DNA of 64,000 nucleotides, from positions 62,001 through 126,000 of the forward strand of contig JAEXCU010000013.1 of the NCBI GenBank assembly GCA_023402015.1, written 5' to 3'. Every line of letters begins with the position of its first letter. Position 1 is the stretch's first letter. The DNA comes from Pseudomonadota bacterium (lineage in GTDB: Bacteria > Pseudomonadota > Alphaproteobacteria > Rs-D84). The translations under genes and the position numbers were made by a program. This document shows positions 9,425-17,590 of this stretch, piece by piece. The notes beneath the pieces are model-generated. The model searched no databases, had not been told where the DNA came from, and saw only the letters and a list, made by a program, of their open reading frames with translations.

Positions 9425-10453
9425 TTAGATTTGTGTTATTCGTCCGGGTGTCCATCCTTCCAGTACGCGGATTGCGGCGGCAATGCGTGATAATTCAGCA
9501 TCGTTTAAATCCCGTATCCGTTTATTAATGGACAGTCCCGTTAATTTTTCAATTTGCCGATGGTATGATGATGTATTATTTTCAGACGGTGGGGCATATT
9601 TACTGATTGCCGATGCAATGGTCAGGTTATTATAACTGTCGCTGCGCATCAGGGCACGAATTGCGCGCATGCCGGTTGCTTCGTCTGGGAAAACGGCAAA
9701 ACCACCGGCGGAACCAATTGCACCCATACGCGCGGCAAATTCGGAATATCGTATGTTGCCCGGATTGGAATTGCGCCACGCGCGACTGCCCCCGGTGCGT
9801 CTGGTGCGGGTTCCGTCCGCGTTATGATAAATGACGTCCTTGGCCGATTCTGTGGCCCGTGTTGGTTGGCCATTGCCGGTGTTATTAATTGTTGGGGTGC
9901 GGTCAATTGCAACGTTGGTGTCAGGTGATACTGAAACAGATACGTCTTGCACTGCGCCTGCACCAACGATTGGCGATTGTGCATATGGAATTTCATGTGG
10001 TGCCGCACCGGTGTACGTTGCGCCGGAATCATATATTTCGTATTCTTCGTATAAATCGTATTCATTACGGGATGACAGTTTTGATTGGCGCGCATCCAAC
10101 AGGCGGTTAACTTCGCTGATTTCAACGCGTATTGTGCGACACCCACGCGCAAATAAATCATCGCCGTAAATTAAATTTATAATTGGTCCGACCGCCGCCA
10201 GTGTCCCGAATATCAGCAATAAATTACGCATATTTGTGAACAGGTCGTTTTTGGCGCCGCGTATCATTGATATCGCCCATCCAAACAACAGTAAACCTGT
10301 TATGAAAACAATAATAATCCACGCATAATATGCAAATGTTTCAAAACTGCGCAAAATACACGACGGATCTTCCAGGTATATAAACGACCCGTCCGCACCC
10401 AATATATGAAATCCGGAATTTGTCAGTAATCTAAGAATCGTATTTATATTCAT
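9425..10453 (-). CDS. Two-TM protein with C-terminal phage-type muramidase-like domain
   Basis: A 342-residue protein. Residues about 40-65 and 76-96 are hydrophobic and separated by a short polar loop (GAKNDL), resembling small conjugation/T4SS membrane proteins. A low-complexity linker follows (about 125-215). The C-terminal 120 residues contain WRNSNPGNIRY, FAVFPDEATGMRA and KYAPPSENNTSSY, the pattern of the structural lysozyme-like proteins of phage virions and secretion apparatus. I infer a membrane-tethered peptidoglycan-active protein. It is upstream of the 8773 gene and downstream of an acidic protein on the same strand. Confidence 0.6.
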   Translation of the reverse strand: MNINTILRLLTNSGFHILGADGSFIYLEDPSCILRSFETFAYYAWIIIVFITGLLLFGWAISMIRGAKNDLFTNMRNLLLIFGTLAAVGPIINLIYGDDLFARGCRTIRVEISEVNRLLDARQSKLSSRNEYDLYEEYEIYDSGATYTGAAPHEIPYAQSPIVGAGAVQDVSVSVSPDTNVAIDRTPTINNTGNGQPTRATESAKDVIYHNADGTRTRRTGGSRAWRNSNPGNIRYSEFAARMGAIGSAGGFAVFPDEATGMRAIRALMRSDSYNNLTIASAISKYAPPSENNTSSYHRQIEKLTGLSINKRIRDLNDAELSRIAAAIRVLEGWTPGRITQI

Positions 10454-10470
10454 AAACGTTCATTGGGCGC

Positions 10471-11625
10471 CTATTTTTTTATTGCGGCGCCGGTAAAGAA
10501 ACCGGGCATAGAAAAATCTTCGTCATTTGCGGCAATTCCGGCCCACCCGAACAGGTCGCCCATCAGTCCGGATTCATCACGTTTTGCCTTTTTAAATGGT
10601 AAAATGTTTTTTAATTTTCCGATTTTTCCATGGCTTTGATTCTTGGGCGCGGCGACAATTTTATCCTGGTTTTCTGCAAATTCTGTGGCCAATTGTGCCA
10701 ATGTTGCATCCGCGTCATCTGTATCATCAGAAAATGCATTCGGTACCACAGGTGTAATTTCATCGGGTTCAGACGTCGTGTCGTTAATATGTTCTTCGGC
10801 GATATCTTCGCGCAGTGGGGTCATACTTTCCAATAACTGTTCCAATGTTTTTTCAATTGGGGCGGTTGGGGCATCATCTGTAATCATGTCTGCGATGCTG
10901 ACCGTTTCTGTGGAAATTTCCTGTGTGTCTTCGTTATCTGTTTCGGTCATTTCGGTTGTAATATTTACATCGCTGATGATAACTTCGTCAACCGCAATAT
11001 CTGTATCCACCGGTGTTGGAACGCTGTCATTTTTTTCAGGTTCCACAATTTCCACCGGGGCGGGTTCGGATGTTTCTGTTTGTGTATTTTTTGCCGCCAA
11101 AATGGATAAAATGGGAATAATTTTTTCGTTTTGTTCATCTGCGGCGGGTTCTGATTCCACAGTGGCCGATTCCATTGGCACTGATTCCACCGTTTCAGAT
11201 TCCACTGGGGCGTTTTCTGCCGATTGTGGTGCGGTGGTGTTTTCCGCAGTATTCGGGATAATTTCGTTTGTTGGTTCCGCGGTTGTTTCCACATTTTCCA
11301 TTGGCGCCGGGGCAACACGCGCAGGACGCACGCGCGGTTTTTTAACAGGTGCCTTTTTTACAATTTCTGTTTCATTTGTTGGGATAACATCAATCTGTTC
11401 GTTTTTTATTTCAGATTCTGGGGCGACCGGTTCCGTAATTGGGGCAGATTGAATTTCATCTGTGGCAATGGTTTGGGTAATTGCATCATCGGCATCCACC
11501 GGAACACCAAACAAAACGGTGTCAGACGCCAACCCCAGTGCGGCCCGCACTTCGTCAAAAGCGGCGCGAATATCCGCCATAGCGAAAATTTCATTACCGG
11601 AAATATATATGATTTTGGTCTTCAT
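10471..11625 (-). CDS. Acidic low-complexity protein, unknown function
   Basis: An open frame extends to 11682, but the start at 11625 has a strong GGGGGA ribosome-binding site and begins MKTKIIYISG, so I choose it (384 residues). A short folded N-terminal domain (about 1-50, containing FAMADIRAAF) is followed by a long Glu/Thr/Pro/Val-rich disordered stretch and a basic patch (KKAKRDESG). The C-terminus GLFGW-like (GDLFGWAGIAA) ending GFFTGAAIKK looks conserved. No signal peptide. It leads the three-gene minus-strand cluster 11625-8773. A role as an adaptor at the envelope or cell pole is possible but not shown. Confidence 0.6.
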   Translation of the reverse strand: MKTKIIYISGNEIFAMADIRAAFDEVRAALGLASDTVLFGVPVDADDAITQTIATDEIQSAPITEPVAPESEIKNEQIDVIPTNETEIVKKAPVKKPRVRPARVAPAPMENVETTAEPTNEIIPNTAENTTAPQSAENAPVESETVESVPMESATVESEPAADEQNEKIIPILSILAAKNTQTETSEPAPVEIVEPEKNDSVPTPVDTDIAVDEVIISDVNITTEMTETDNEDTQEISTETVSIADMITDDAPTAPIEKTLEQLLESMTPLREDIAEEHINDTTSEPDEITPVVPNAFSDDTDDADATLAQLATEFAENQDKIVAAPKNQSHGKIGKLKNILPFKKAKRDESGLMGDLFGWAGIAANDEDFSMPGFFTGAAIKK

Positions 11626-11707
11626 AGAATCTTGTCCCCCACTAGATGCGGTTATTATATCACATTTTGGTGTTGAACGCATATAAAAAATATCTTAAAC
11701 TGGGGAT

Positions 11708-11917
11708 ATGTCAGATATAAAACAGCAAATTTTTCAAGAATTGTCCCAATTGGAAGATGCCGCGGCCCGATTGCGTGGTGCCGCCGCCGTTGCGGGCAAG
11801 CAAACAGATTTAGAAGTTGCCATTTTAACCGAACAGGTTAAAACCCTGCGCGAGAAAAATAACCGCGCCACAGATATGATTGATAAATCGTTGACGATAT
11901 TAAAGAAGTTGAAATGA
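11708..11917 (+). CDS. Small coiled-coil protein upstream of ZapA
   Basis: A 69-residue, wholly helical, heptad-like protein (LSQLEDAAARLRGAAA, EVAILTEQVKTLRE). It overlaps zapA by 4 bases (ATGA). A small coiled-coil protein directly before zapA is common in alphaproteobacteria and may act with ZapA at the division ring, analogous to ZapB. That role is inferred from position and shape only. Confidence 0.7.
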   Translation: MSDIKQQIFQELSQLEDAAARLRGAAAVAGKQTDLEVAILTEQVKTLREKNNRATDMIDKSLTILKKLK

Positions 11918-12189
11918 GTGTTGTATCAATACCAATTGTAAATAAAAATTATCCCATGGGATGCGAAGACGGGCAAGAGGCGCGCCTGATTGAACTGGGC
12001 AAAATGGTGGACGGCCGGGCGCGTGAAATTTTGGATAAAATTGGGCCTTTGCCAGAAAATGCTTTGTTGGCCACATTGTGTATTGTTTTGGCCGACGAAG
12101 TTCATAACCGACCAACCCCAACCGTTTCGGATGCGGATTTAAAAGAAATATTGGCCCGGATTCGTGAAATAAAAAATAAAATTAATTAA
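11914..12189 (+). CDS. zapA: Cell division protein ZapA
   Basis: A 91-residue protein with the short N-terminal beta strand region VSIPIVNKNYPMGC and the helical segment typical of ZapA (GQEARLIELGKMVD, LLATLCIVLADEV). ZapA binds and bundles FtsZ filaments at midcell. It is translationally coupled to the preceding coiled-coil gene and ends in a strong terminator. Confidence 0.82.
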   Translation: MSVVSIPIVNKNYPMGCEDGQEARLIELGKMVDGRAREILDKIGPLPENALLATLCIVLADEVHNRPTPTVSDADLKEILARIREIKNKIN

Positions 12190-12194
12190 GAAAT

Positions 12195-12220
12195 AAAAAT
12201 GCGCCATTGGCGCATTTTTT
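12195..12220. terminator. Bidirectional rho-independent terminator
   Basis: Arms AAAAATGCGCC/GGCGCATTTTT with loop ATT, between zapA and the convergent gene. The A-run and T-run on either side serve both directions. Confidence 0.85.
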
Positions 12221-13373
12221 ATATTGTTCGCTGCATTTGATTCACAATCATACTGTGCACTGGTGAATATTGTGCAATAACGCGTTCTTTGATTGTGTTC
12301 AATTCCGGCGTGGGTTGTTTAAAATATTTGGCCCGTGCCAGTTTTAACAAATCTTCGCGTGTTAAATGCATCAAATGATACCGATTGGCATCGTCTGTTT
12401 CACATAGGAATTCAATCAGTTCTTCGCGCGATTTGGATTCAATTGTTTGCCATTCTTTGGCGTACTGTGCGCGTGCGATTTTCTTTGTATCGGCGGCAAA
12501 CACGTTGGATGTGTCCCATGTATCAAACAGGTATCCCATTTTTTCGCGATTGTGGCCGGTGTAAACGTGTTTGCCCATGCTGTCTGCGACAAATTCGTTG
12601 TTTACGATACGCCCACGTCCCAGAAACATAATCATATGAAACTGATTTTTACTGCCGCGATAACGCGGAACAATCATCATTGTACCCGCGTCCAGCGCAT
12701 CTGCGGAAAAATTTTTACGCGCAAAATCCGACATCGCCGCCGCGCGAACAGAATCAGGTGCATTTGGCGCAACACGGCGACGTGTCAGATATTTATTTAA
12801 TGCCACATTATATGCGGAATCAGATTCAAACATTTTGCCTTCGCGGATGCATTCATCATATTCTGGCCCGCGATATTTCGTGCGCATTTGGTATTTAAAT
12901 TGGCCACAGGCGCGACTGGCATCCCGGGGGACAATTGTCAATGTATCACCCATTTCGGACAATGCGCGCGTTAATTGGGTATATTGACCATATACGCAAT
13001 GCAGGCCAACCGGCGCGCCGGGCAATTCGCGACGGACCGCGGCGCGATATCCGTTTTTGCCAACCAATGGGCCCAGTTTTTGTTGTGCGGTCAGCATGTT
13101 TTCCATGTATTTATCGCGCAGATTTTCCGCCTTTTTATCCAAATTCATTTCATCCAGCATCATGTAATAATGGGATTCATATTCCGGCGTAAAATTGCCC
13201 AATGCCAATTTTGGCAGATTCAATTCAGCGCGTGATACCGGCATTTGTGGCAATATAATATTTTTTGTTTGGGGCGTGGTTGGCGGAATTTCCTGTTGGC
13301 CGCGCGTTTGACCCGATACAAACATCAATCCAGTACCCAGAATCACATATGGAACGATAAATTTTGCATTCAT
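12219..13373 (-). CDS. Exported protein of unknown function
   Basis: The start at 13373 (AAAGGTG ribosome-binding site) gives 384 residues with a signal peptide (FIVPYVILGTGLMFVSG). An earlier ATG at 13403 would put ten polar residues before the signal and is less likely. The mature protein contains GLHCVYGQYTQLTRAL with a Cys and, about 100 residues later, QFHMIMFLGRGRI with a His. This Cys...His order recalls NlpC/P60 or CHAP cysteine peptidases, but no confident match can be claimed. It is periplasmic or extracellular, a single gene facing parC. Confidence 0.6.
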   Translation of the reverse strand: MNAKFIVPYVILGTGLMFVSGQTRGQQEIPPTTPQTKNIILPQMPVSRAELNLPKLALGNFTPEYESHYYMMLDEMNLDKKAENLRDKYMENMLTAQQKLGPLVGKNGYRAAVRRELPGAPVGLHCVYGQYTQLTRALSEMGDTLTIVPRDASRACGQFKYQMRTKYRGPEYDECIREGKMFESDSAYNVALNKYLTRRRVAPNAPDSVRAAAMSDFARKNFSADALDAGTMMIVPRYRGSKNQFHMIMFLGRGRIVNNEFVADSMGKHVYTGHNREKMGYLFDTWDTSNVFAADTKKIARAQYAKEWQTIESKSREELIEFLCETDDANRYHLMHLTREDLLKLARAKYFKQPTPELNTIKERVIAQYSPVHSMIVNQMQRTI

Positions 13374-13714
13374 TTTCACACCTTTGCAATCAAACAGACG
13401 CACCGGTATTAACCGCTTTGTCTTGTATTAAGTTATTTTTTTTGATTGGTTCGTCGCAATATGGAAATTTGCGGCGTACATTCAGACAAAATGGAAATCC
13501 AAAATGCCCCGACTTGCCCTTGTGGCAGCCCGCCCCATCAGGGGAACCAAAGTTTGTATATACATATAATAATTATAATTCACAGAATTTCAAGGGGAAA
13601 AGAAACTTTTTTTAATTTTTTTCTTTGTCGGCCGCGTTGTGTGGGGATTATGTACATTTTGGGCGATTTTTTCTGTTGTTATTTTTTTTCAAATGTTCTA
13701 AATTTTGGGGTGTC
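13374..13714. other. Divergent intergenic region before parC
   Basis: About 340 bp holding the promoters of the exported protein and of parC. It includes a GC-rich stretch at 13500-13550 with a CCCCATCAGGGG palindrome and an AT-rich TATATACATATAATAATTATAAT run at about 13558-13582 that could hold a -10 for parC. I see no gene. Confidence 0.4.
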
Positions 13715-15946
13715 ATGAGTAAAGAAATTATTGAAAATATTGATTCACAACAGTTATCTGATGCCCTGTCAGAACGGTATCTGTCATACGCGGTCAGCAC
13801 CATTGTATCGCGCGCGTTGCCGGATGTTCGCGACGGGTTGAAACCGGTGCACCGCCGTATTTTGTATTCTATGTTGCGCCAAAAATTGTCCCCGTCGGCC
13901 GCATTTCGCAAATGCGCAACCGTGGTTGGCGACGTTTTGGGGCATTATCATCCCCACGGGGACAGTTCGGTTTATGATGCCATGGTGCGTCTGGCCCAGG
14001 ATTTTTCTGTTCGTTATCCATTAATTGACGGCCAGGGAAACTTTGGCAATATTGACGGCGACCCCCAGGCGGCATATCGTTATACAGAATCAAAAATGAC
14101 CGATGCGGCCATGCTGATTATGGAAGGTTTGGACGAAAACAGTGTTGATATGATGCCGAATTTTGACGGCACAACACTGGAACCAACCGTAATGCCGGGG
14201 GCGTTCCCGAACCTGTTGGCCAATGGTGGAATGGGTATCGCGGTGGGTATGGCAACAAATATTCCGACACACAATGTGGCCGAGGTTTGTGATGCCCTGA
14301 ATTTAATGATTGACCACCCGGACGCCACAACGGCCCAAATTATCAAGAAAATGGTCGGGCCGGATTTTCCAACGGGCGGCGTATTAATTGATAATTTTGA
14401 TACCATTGTTAAAAATTATGAAACCGGGCGGGGCGCGTTTCGCATTCGTGCAAAATGGGATGTTGAAAAACTGGAACGCGGCGGCCAACAGGTTGTTATA
14501 ACAGAAATTCCATATGGCATTATCAAATCCAAATTGGTGGAACAAATCGCCGGTTTGATTGATGCGAAAAAACTGCCCCTGGTGGATGATATTGTGGATG
14601 AATCCACAACCGATGTTCGTATTGTGATTATTCCGAAAAATCGTAATATACCGGCGGATAAAATGATGGCCCACCTGTTTGCGATGACCGATTTGGAATA
14701 CCGGTTCAATATGAACTTTAACGTTATTGATTCGCGTGGCGCGCCGCGTGTAATGGGTATTGGCGACGTATTGCGTGAATTTATTGCGCACCAGAAAAAT
14801 GTTCTGACGCGTCGTACAAATTGGCGCCTGGGCAATATTGCGCGCAGACTGGAAATTCTGGGCGGATTGCTGGTTGTGTATTTAAATCTGGACCGGGTGA
14901 TTGAAATTATCCGAAACGAAGATGATGCCAAGGCGGTTTTGGTTGCAGAATTTAATCTGACCGATGTTCAGGTAGAGGCGATATTAAACACCCGCCTGCG
15001 CAGTTTACGTAAATTGGAAGAAATGGAAATACGTCGCGAAGATGCGGCGTTGTTGGCCGAACAAAAACAGTTGCAGGAATTATTGGCCAGTGAACAAATG
15101 CAAAACGACCAATTAAAGGCGTGGTTTGCAGATATTAAAAAACGTTATGATAAAAAGACCACTTTGGGTCGCCGCCGCACAGTTTGGGCGGAACAGACCG
15201 AAGAAATTGTTGTAAATGCCGAAGAATTTATTGAAAAAGAACCACTGACGATTATTTTGTCTGCAATGGGTTGGATTCGTGCGGCCAAGGGTCATTTGGA
15301 CCTGAATAATTTGGATTTAAAGTTCAAGGAAGGCGACGAATTGCAATACGCATTCCATGCCCAATCCACGGATAAAATTAATTTGTTTGTTTCGTCTGGT
15401 AAAATGTTTACTTTGGCGGCGAACGAATTGCCGTCGGCGCGCGGGTTCGGTGAATCTGTGCGAATGATGGCCGATATTGGGGCGGACGAAGAAATTGTCT
15501 GTGCGTTTGTACTGGATACGACCGCAAAATATTTATTGGTGGCGCGCCATGGAACTGGATTTATCGTATCGGGTGAAAATTGCGTGGCCCAAACCAGAAC
15601 CGGCAAACAGGTCATGAATACCGATGCCAAGAATTTGGCCAGCATGTGCGTCCCCGTATCAGGCGATATGGTTGCAATGTCGGGGTCTAATGACAAATTG
15701 CTGATATTCAGCGCATCGGAAATTCCGGAAATGACACGTGGCAAAGGCGTGATATTACAGAAATATAATGCTGAACGTACGTATGTTTTGGATGCGATGT
15801 TCTTTGATGCGGCGAACGGATTTGGTTGGACCACAGGCCGCGGGACAACAAAACTGGACGATTGGCAACCTTGGGTTGGCCGCCGTGCAACCCAGGGCCG
15901 CACAATACCGTTTGGATTCCCGCGCAGTGGAAAATTCGGAAAATAA
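13715..15946 (+). CDS. parC: DNA topoisomerase IV subunit A
   Basis: From the ATG at 13715 (GGGG ribosome-binding site) this is 743 residues, normal for alphaproteobacterial ParC. An upstream in-frame ATG at 13625 would add 30 hydrophobic residues foreign to the family. Key parts are LPDVRDGLKPVHRR near the N-terminus, the HPHGDSSVYD quinolone-resistance region (Ser present, so no resistance change there), the catalytic Tyr in AAYRYTESKM and the GAGN-like GQGNFGNIDGD. C-terminal beta-pinwheel blades are present but short. ParC with ParE decatenates chromosomes. ParE is not in the window. Confidence 0.95.
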   Translation: MSKEIIENIDSQQLSDALSERYLSYAVSTIVSRALPDVRDGLKPVHRRILYSMLRQKLSPSAAFRKCATVVGDVLGHYHPHGDSSVYDAMVRLAQDFSVRYPLIDGQGNFGNIDGDPQAAYRYTESKMTDAAMLIMEGLDENSVDMMPNFDGTTLEPTVMPGAFPNLLANGGMGIAVGMATNIPTHNVAEVCDALNLMIDHPDATTAQIIKKMVGPDFPTGGVLIDNFDTIVKNYETGRGAFRIRAKWDVEKLERGGQQVVITEIPYGIIKSKLVEQIAGLIDAKKLPLVDDIVDESTTDVRIVIIPKNRNIPADKMMAHLFAMTDLEYRFNMNFNVIDSRGAPRVMGIGDVLREFIAHQKNVLTRRTNWRLGNIARRLEILGGLLVVYLNLDRVIEIIRNEDDAKAVLVAEFNLTDVQVEAILNTRLRSLRKLEEMEIRREDAALLAEQKQLQELLASEQMQNDQLKAWFADIKKRYDKKTTLGRRRTVWAEQTEEIVVNAEEFIEKEPLTIILSAMGWIRAAKGHLDLNNLDLKFKEGDELQYAFHAQSTDKINLFVSSGKMFTLAANELPSARGFGESVRMMADIGADEEIVCAFVLDTTAKYLLVARHGTGFIVSGENCVAQTRTGKQVMNTDAKNLASMCVPVSGDMVAMSGSNDKLLIFSASEIPEMTRGKGVILQKYNAERTYVLDAMFFDAANGFGWTTGRGTTKLDDWQPWVGRRATQGRTIPFGFPRSGKFGK

Positions 15947-15950
15947 AAAC

Positions 15951-15973
15951 AAACGCCCAATCGGGCGTTTTTT
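15951..15973 (+). terminator. Terminator of parC
   Basis: Arms AAACGCCC/GGGCGTTT, loop AATC, followed by TTT. It starts 5 bp after the stop codon. Confidence 0.85.
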
Positions 15974-16000
15974 ACTGGATTGTTTCGCTTTTATGTATTA

Positions 16001-16083
16001 CTGGATTGCCACACCACTATCGTGGTTCGCAATGACAAAACTGCTGTCATCGCGAGGGAGTGTCAACGACCGCGGCAATCCAG
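16001..16083. repeat. REP-like palindromic repeat
   Basis: Begins CTGGATTGCCAC, has CGCAATGAC and GTCATCGCGAGG in the middle, and ends GGCAATCCAG, so the two halves are inverted copies. The same consensus (CTGGATTGC...CGCAATGAC) recurs at 16113, 28243, 28891, 32143, 32460 and 36596. Repeats of this type (GTCATTGCGAacGAAGtGAAGCAATCCAG) are found dispersed between genes in many proteobacteria. Confidence 0.75.
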
Positions 16084-16112
16084 GTAATTGATGACCTTTG
16101 CAGATTTAGGCA

Positions 16113-16194
16113 TGGATTGCCACGCTGCACTGCGTTTGCTCGCAATGACAAAGAGCCAAGAACCTGTCATTGCGAACGAAGTGAAGCAATCCAG
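16113..16194. repeat. REP-like palindromic repeat
   Basis: Second copy directly after the first: TGGATTGCCACGCTGC at the left, CGCAATGAC in the middle, and TGCGAACGAAGTGAAGCAATCCAG at the right. This copy is closest to the consensus. Confidence 0.78.
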
Positions 16195-16208
16195 ATTATT
16201 ATTGCAAA

Positions 16209-16230
16209 AAACGCCCCAATCGGGGCGTTT
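16209..16230. terminator. Terminator hairpin between the repeats and rpmG
   Basis: Arms AAACGCCCC/GGGGCGTTT with loop AATC. On the minus strand the A-run at 16205-16211 supplies the U-tract, so it probably terminates rpmG. Confidence 0.75.
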
Positions 16231-16253
16231 AAATTTGTATGAAAATAACGCAA

Positions 16254-16433
16254 TTAGTGCGAAACTTTCGTTTCGGTCATAACGACATGCTTGCGCAATT
16301 TCGGGTCGTATTTGCGAAACTTCATTTTACCGGCCGTATTTTCAGACTTGGTATTTTTTGTTGTGATATAGAAGACCCCTGTTTCTTTGTTCATCAGGGC
16401 TACGACTTCTTTGCTGCCTTTTTTAGATGCCAT
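16254..16433 (-). CDS. rpmG: 50S ribosomal protein L33
   Basis: A 59-codon gene starting MASKKGSKEVVALMN and ending VVMTETKVSH. It contains FYITTKNTK and KMKFRKYDPKLRKHV, the standard L33 pattern. This is the cysteine-free (zinc-independent) form, since the usual CxxC pairs are missing. The ribosome-binding site is AAAAGG, 9 bases upstream. It is single and ends at the terminator at 16209. Confidence 0.93.
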   Translation of the reverse strand: MASKKGSKEVVALMNKETGVFYITTKNTKSENTAGKMKFRKYDPKLRKHVVMTETKVSH

Positions 16434-16524
16434 TTTATTTGCCTTTTATTATTCTGCCTGGGATTTTAGGGTAAAATTTACTGGAAATCAAGTCTTTTTT
16501 ATCATAATATGATTTTTATGGGGC

Positions 16525-16581
16525 TATGGCGACTGCGCAGCGTAGCGAAGTGCCGCCATACCCGTCAGTGCGGGTATGGCG
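16525..16581 (+). promoter_or_regulatory. Competing hairpins overlapping the 5' end of tRNA-Leu
   Basis: CGCCATACCCG at 16554-16564 is an exact inverted copy of the first bases of the tRNA (CGGGTATGGCG at 16571-16581). CGCCATA is also complementary to TATGGCG at 16525-16531. So the precursor can form either an upstream hairpin or one that captures the tRNA acceptor 5' strand. Confidence 0.45.
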
Positions 16582-16654
16582 AAACTGGCAGACGCGCTGG
16601 ATTTAGGTTCCAGTGGGGCAACCCATAGGAGTTCAAATCTCCTTACCCGCACCA
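16570..16654 (+). tRNA. tRNA-Leu (anticodon TAG)
   Basis: 85 nt including encoded CCA. Acceptor GCGGGTA/TACCCGC, anticodon stem CTGGA/TCCAG with loop TTTAGGT giving TAG, a long variable arm (GGGGCAACCCAT region) as in class II tRNAs, and a GTTCAAATC T-loop. Confidence 0.93.
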
Positions 16655-16661
16655 AATTTAT

Positions 16662-17258
16662 TTATTTTGTACGTTGATTATTGGCGGCGTGCTGATTCCA
16701 CATTCCCATGTAATACAGATAGTCTGCATCATCTTTTGGGTTGGCCGTGGTGGGTGAATTCCGATACGTGTATATGGGTTGTTGATAAAATTGGGAAATT
16801 TCGTTTAATTTCGCCTGAAAATCAATCGCGGGGATTTTGTTATTCGCGCGCGCATCGGCCATTTTAATCAGTTTTATAAAATACGGATTATTTATTTGTG
16901 CCCATATCTGTCCAATACGGCCAATTTTGGGATTCATTGGTAATCCAGTCGCACTGGCCAGTTTGTATTGAAACAATGCGCGTTGATTGAAAACCCCCGG
17001 TGTTTCGCCGCGATGTAATGTAATGCAACCCAATGTGTCAATTTCCAGATTTTTGTATGGTGATGCAGTTGGGTTGGAAATGTTATAAACGACAATTTCT
17101 TGGTTTTTTGTGCGTTCCGATCGCCGGGATATCTGGGATTTTGTATCCATGATAAATGCCCGGGCGATATCATAACAATTAATCGTATCCTTTACGAACG
17201 CGCAGTTATCCTTAATCTGGTCGGGGGTAATGTTATATTTAACATACTTATATGCCAT
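16662..17258 (-). CDS. Hypothetical protein
   Basis: The start at 17258 is chosen for its AAGGAT ribosome-binding site (198 residues, MAYKYVKYNITPDQ). A frame open to 17312 would add a hydrophobic stretch without a ribosome-binding site. The protein is soluble, rich in Asn, Tyr and Lys, with no signal peptide and no recognised motif. It lies just after tRNA-Leu on the opposite strand. I do not recognise it. Confidence 0.55.
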   Translation of the reverse strand: MAYKYVKYNITPDQIKDNCAFVKDTINCYDIARAFIMDTKSQISRRSERTKNQEIVVYNISNPTASPYKNLEIDTLGCITLHRGETPGVFNQRALFQYKLASATGLPMNPKIGRIGQIWAQINNPYFIKLIKMADARANNKIPAIDFQAKLNEISQFYQQPIYTYRNSPTTANPKDDADYLYYMGMWNQHAANNQRTK

Positions 17259-17347
17259 GAAATTATCCTTGTATATTTTATAGCATATTCCCAAAATAAA
17301 AATTGTCAACATTTTTGCGCGGTATTTTTAAACTATGTGATTGCTTA

Positions 17348-17467
17348 TCAATATACGGGGTAATTACGGGGATATGACGGGTCAGGGTTATCCAGATTAG
17401 ATTTTACACCGCATGCGGCGACCGTCATTGTACAAATCAGTAAAAATCCCAGAAATAATTTTTTCAT
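17348..17467 (-). CDS. lptM: Small LptM/YifL-like lipoprotein
   Basis: A 39-residue frame: MKKLFLGFLLICTMTVAAC then GVKSNLDNPDPSYPRN. The lipobox VAAC is followed by GVKS, close to the CGxKGPL start of LptM (YifL) family lipoproteins, which bind and mature the LptDE translocon. It is too short for many gene finders. No strong ribosome-binding site is visible, which lowers confidence. LptE is encoded at 5850 in the same window. Confidence 0.65.
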   Translation of the reverse strand: MKKLFLGFLLICTMTVAACGVKSNLDNPDPSYPRNYPVY

Positions 17468-17590
17468 ATTATTTAAATTATATTCGCCAAACATGCGGTT
17501 GTCAAATCTTTGCATGGCAGGTTTCTTTCCTGGGAATTTTATGATAAAATATATAATTAAACCATTTCATGTCAAAAACCGAGATTTTAT

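Noticed and set aside
10643..11452. 269-residue + strand frame rich in Ser and Val
   Set aside because: It is the antisense of the acidic low-complexity gene 10471-11625, whose repetitive codons keep the other frames open. No ribosome-binding site or known domain.
12195..12220. 6S RNA gene, which often follows zapA
   Set aside because: Only a terminator hairpin separates zapA from the convergent gene; there is no room for a 6S RNA.
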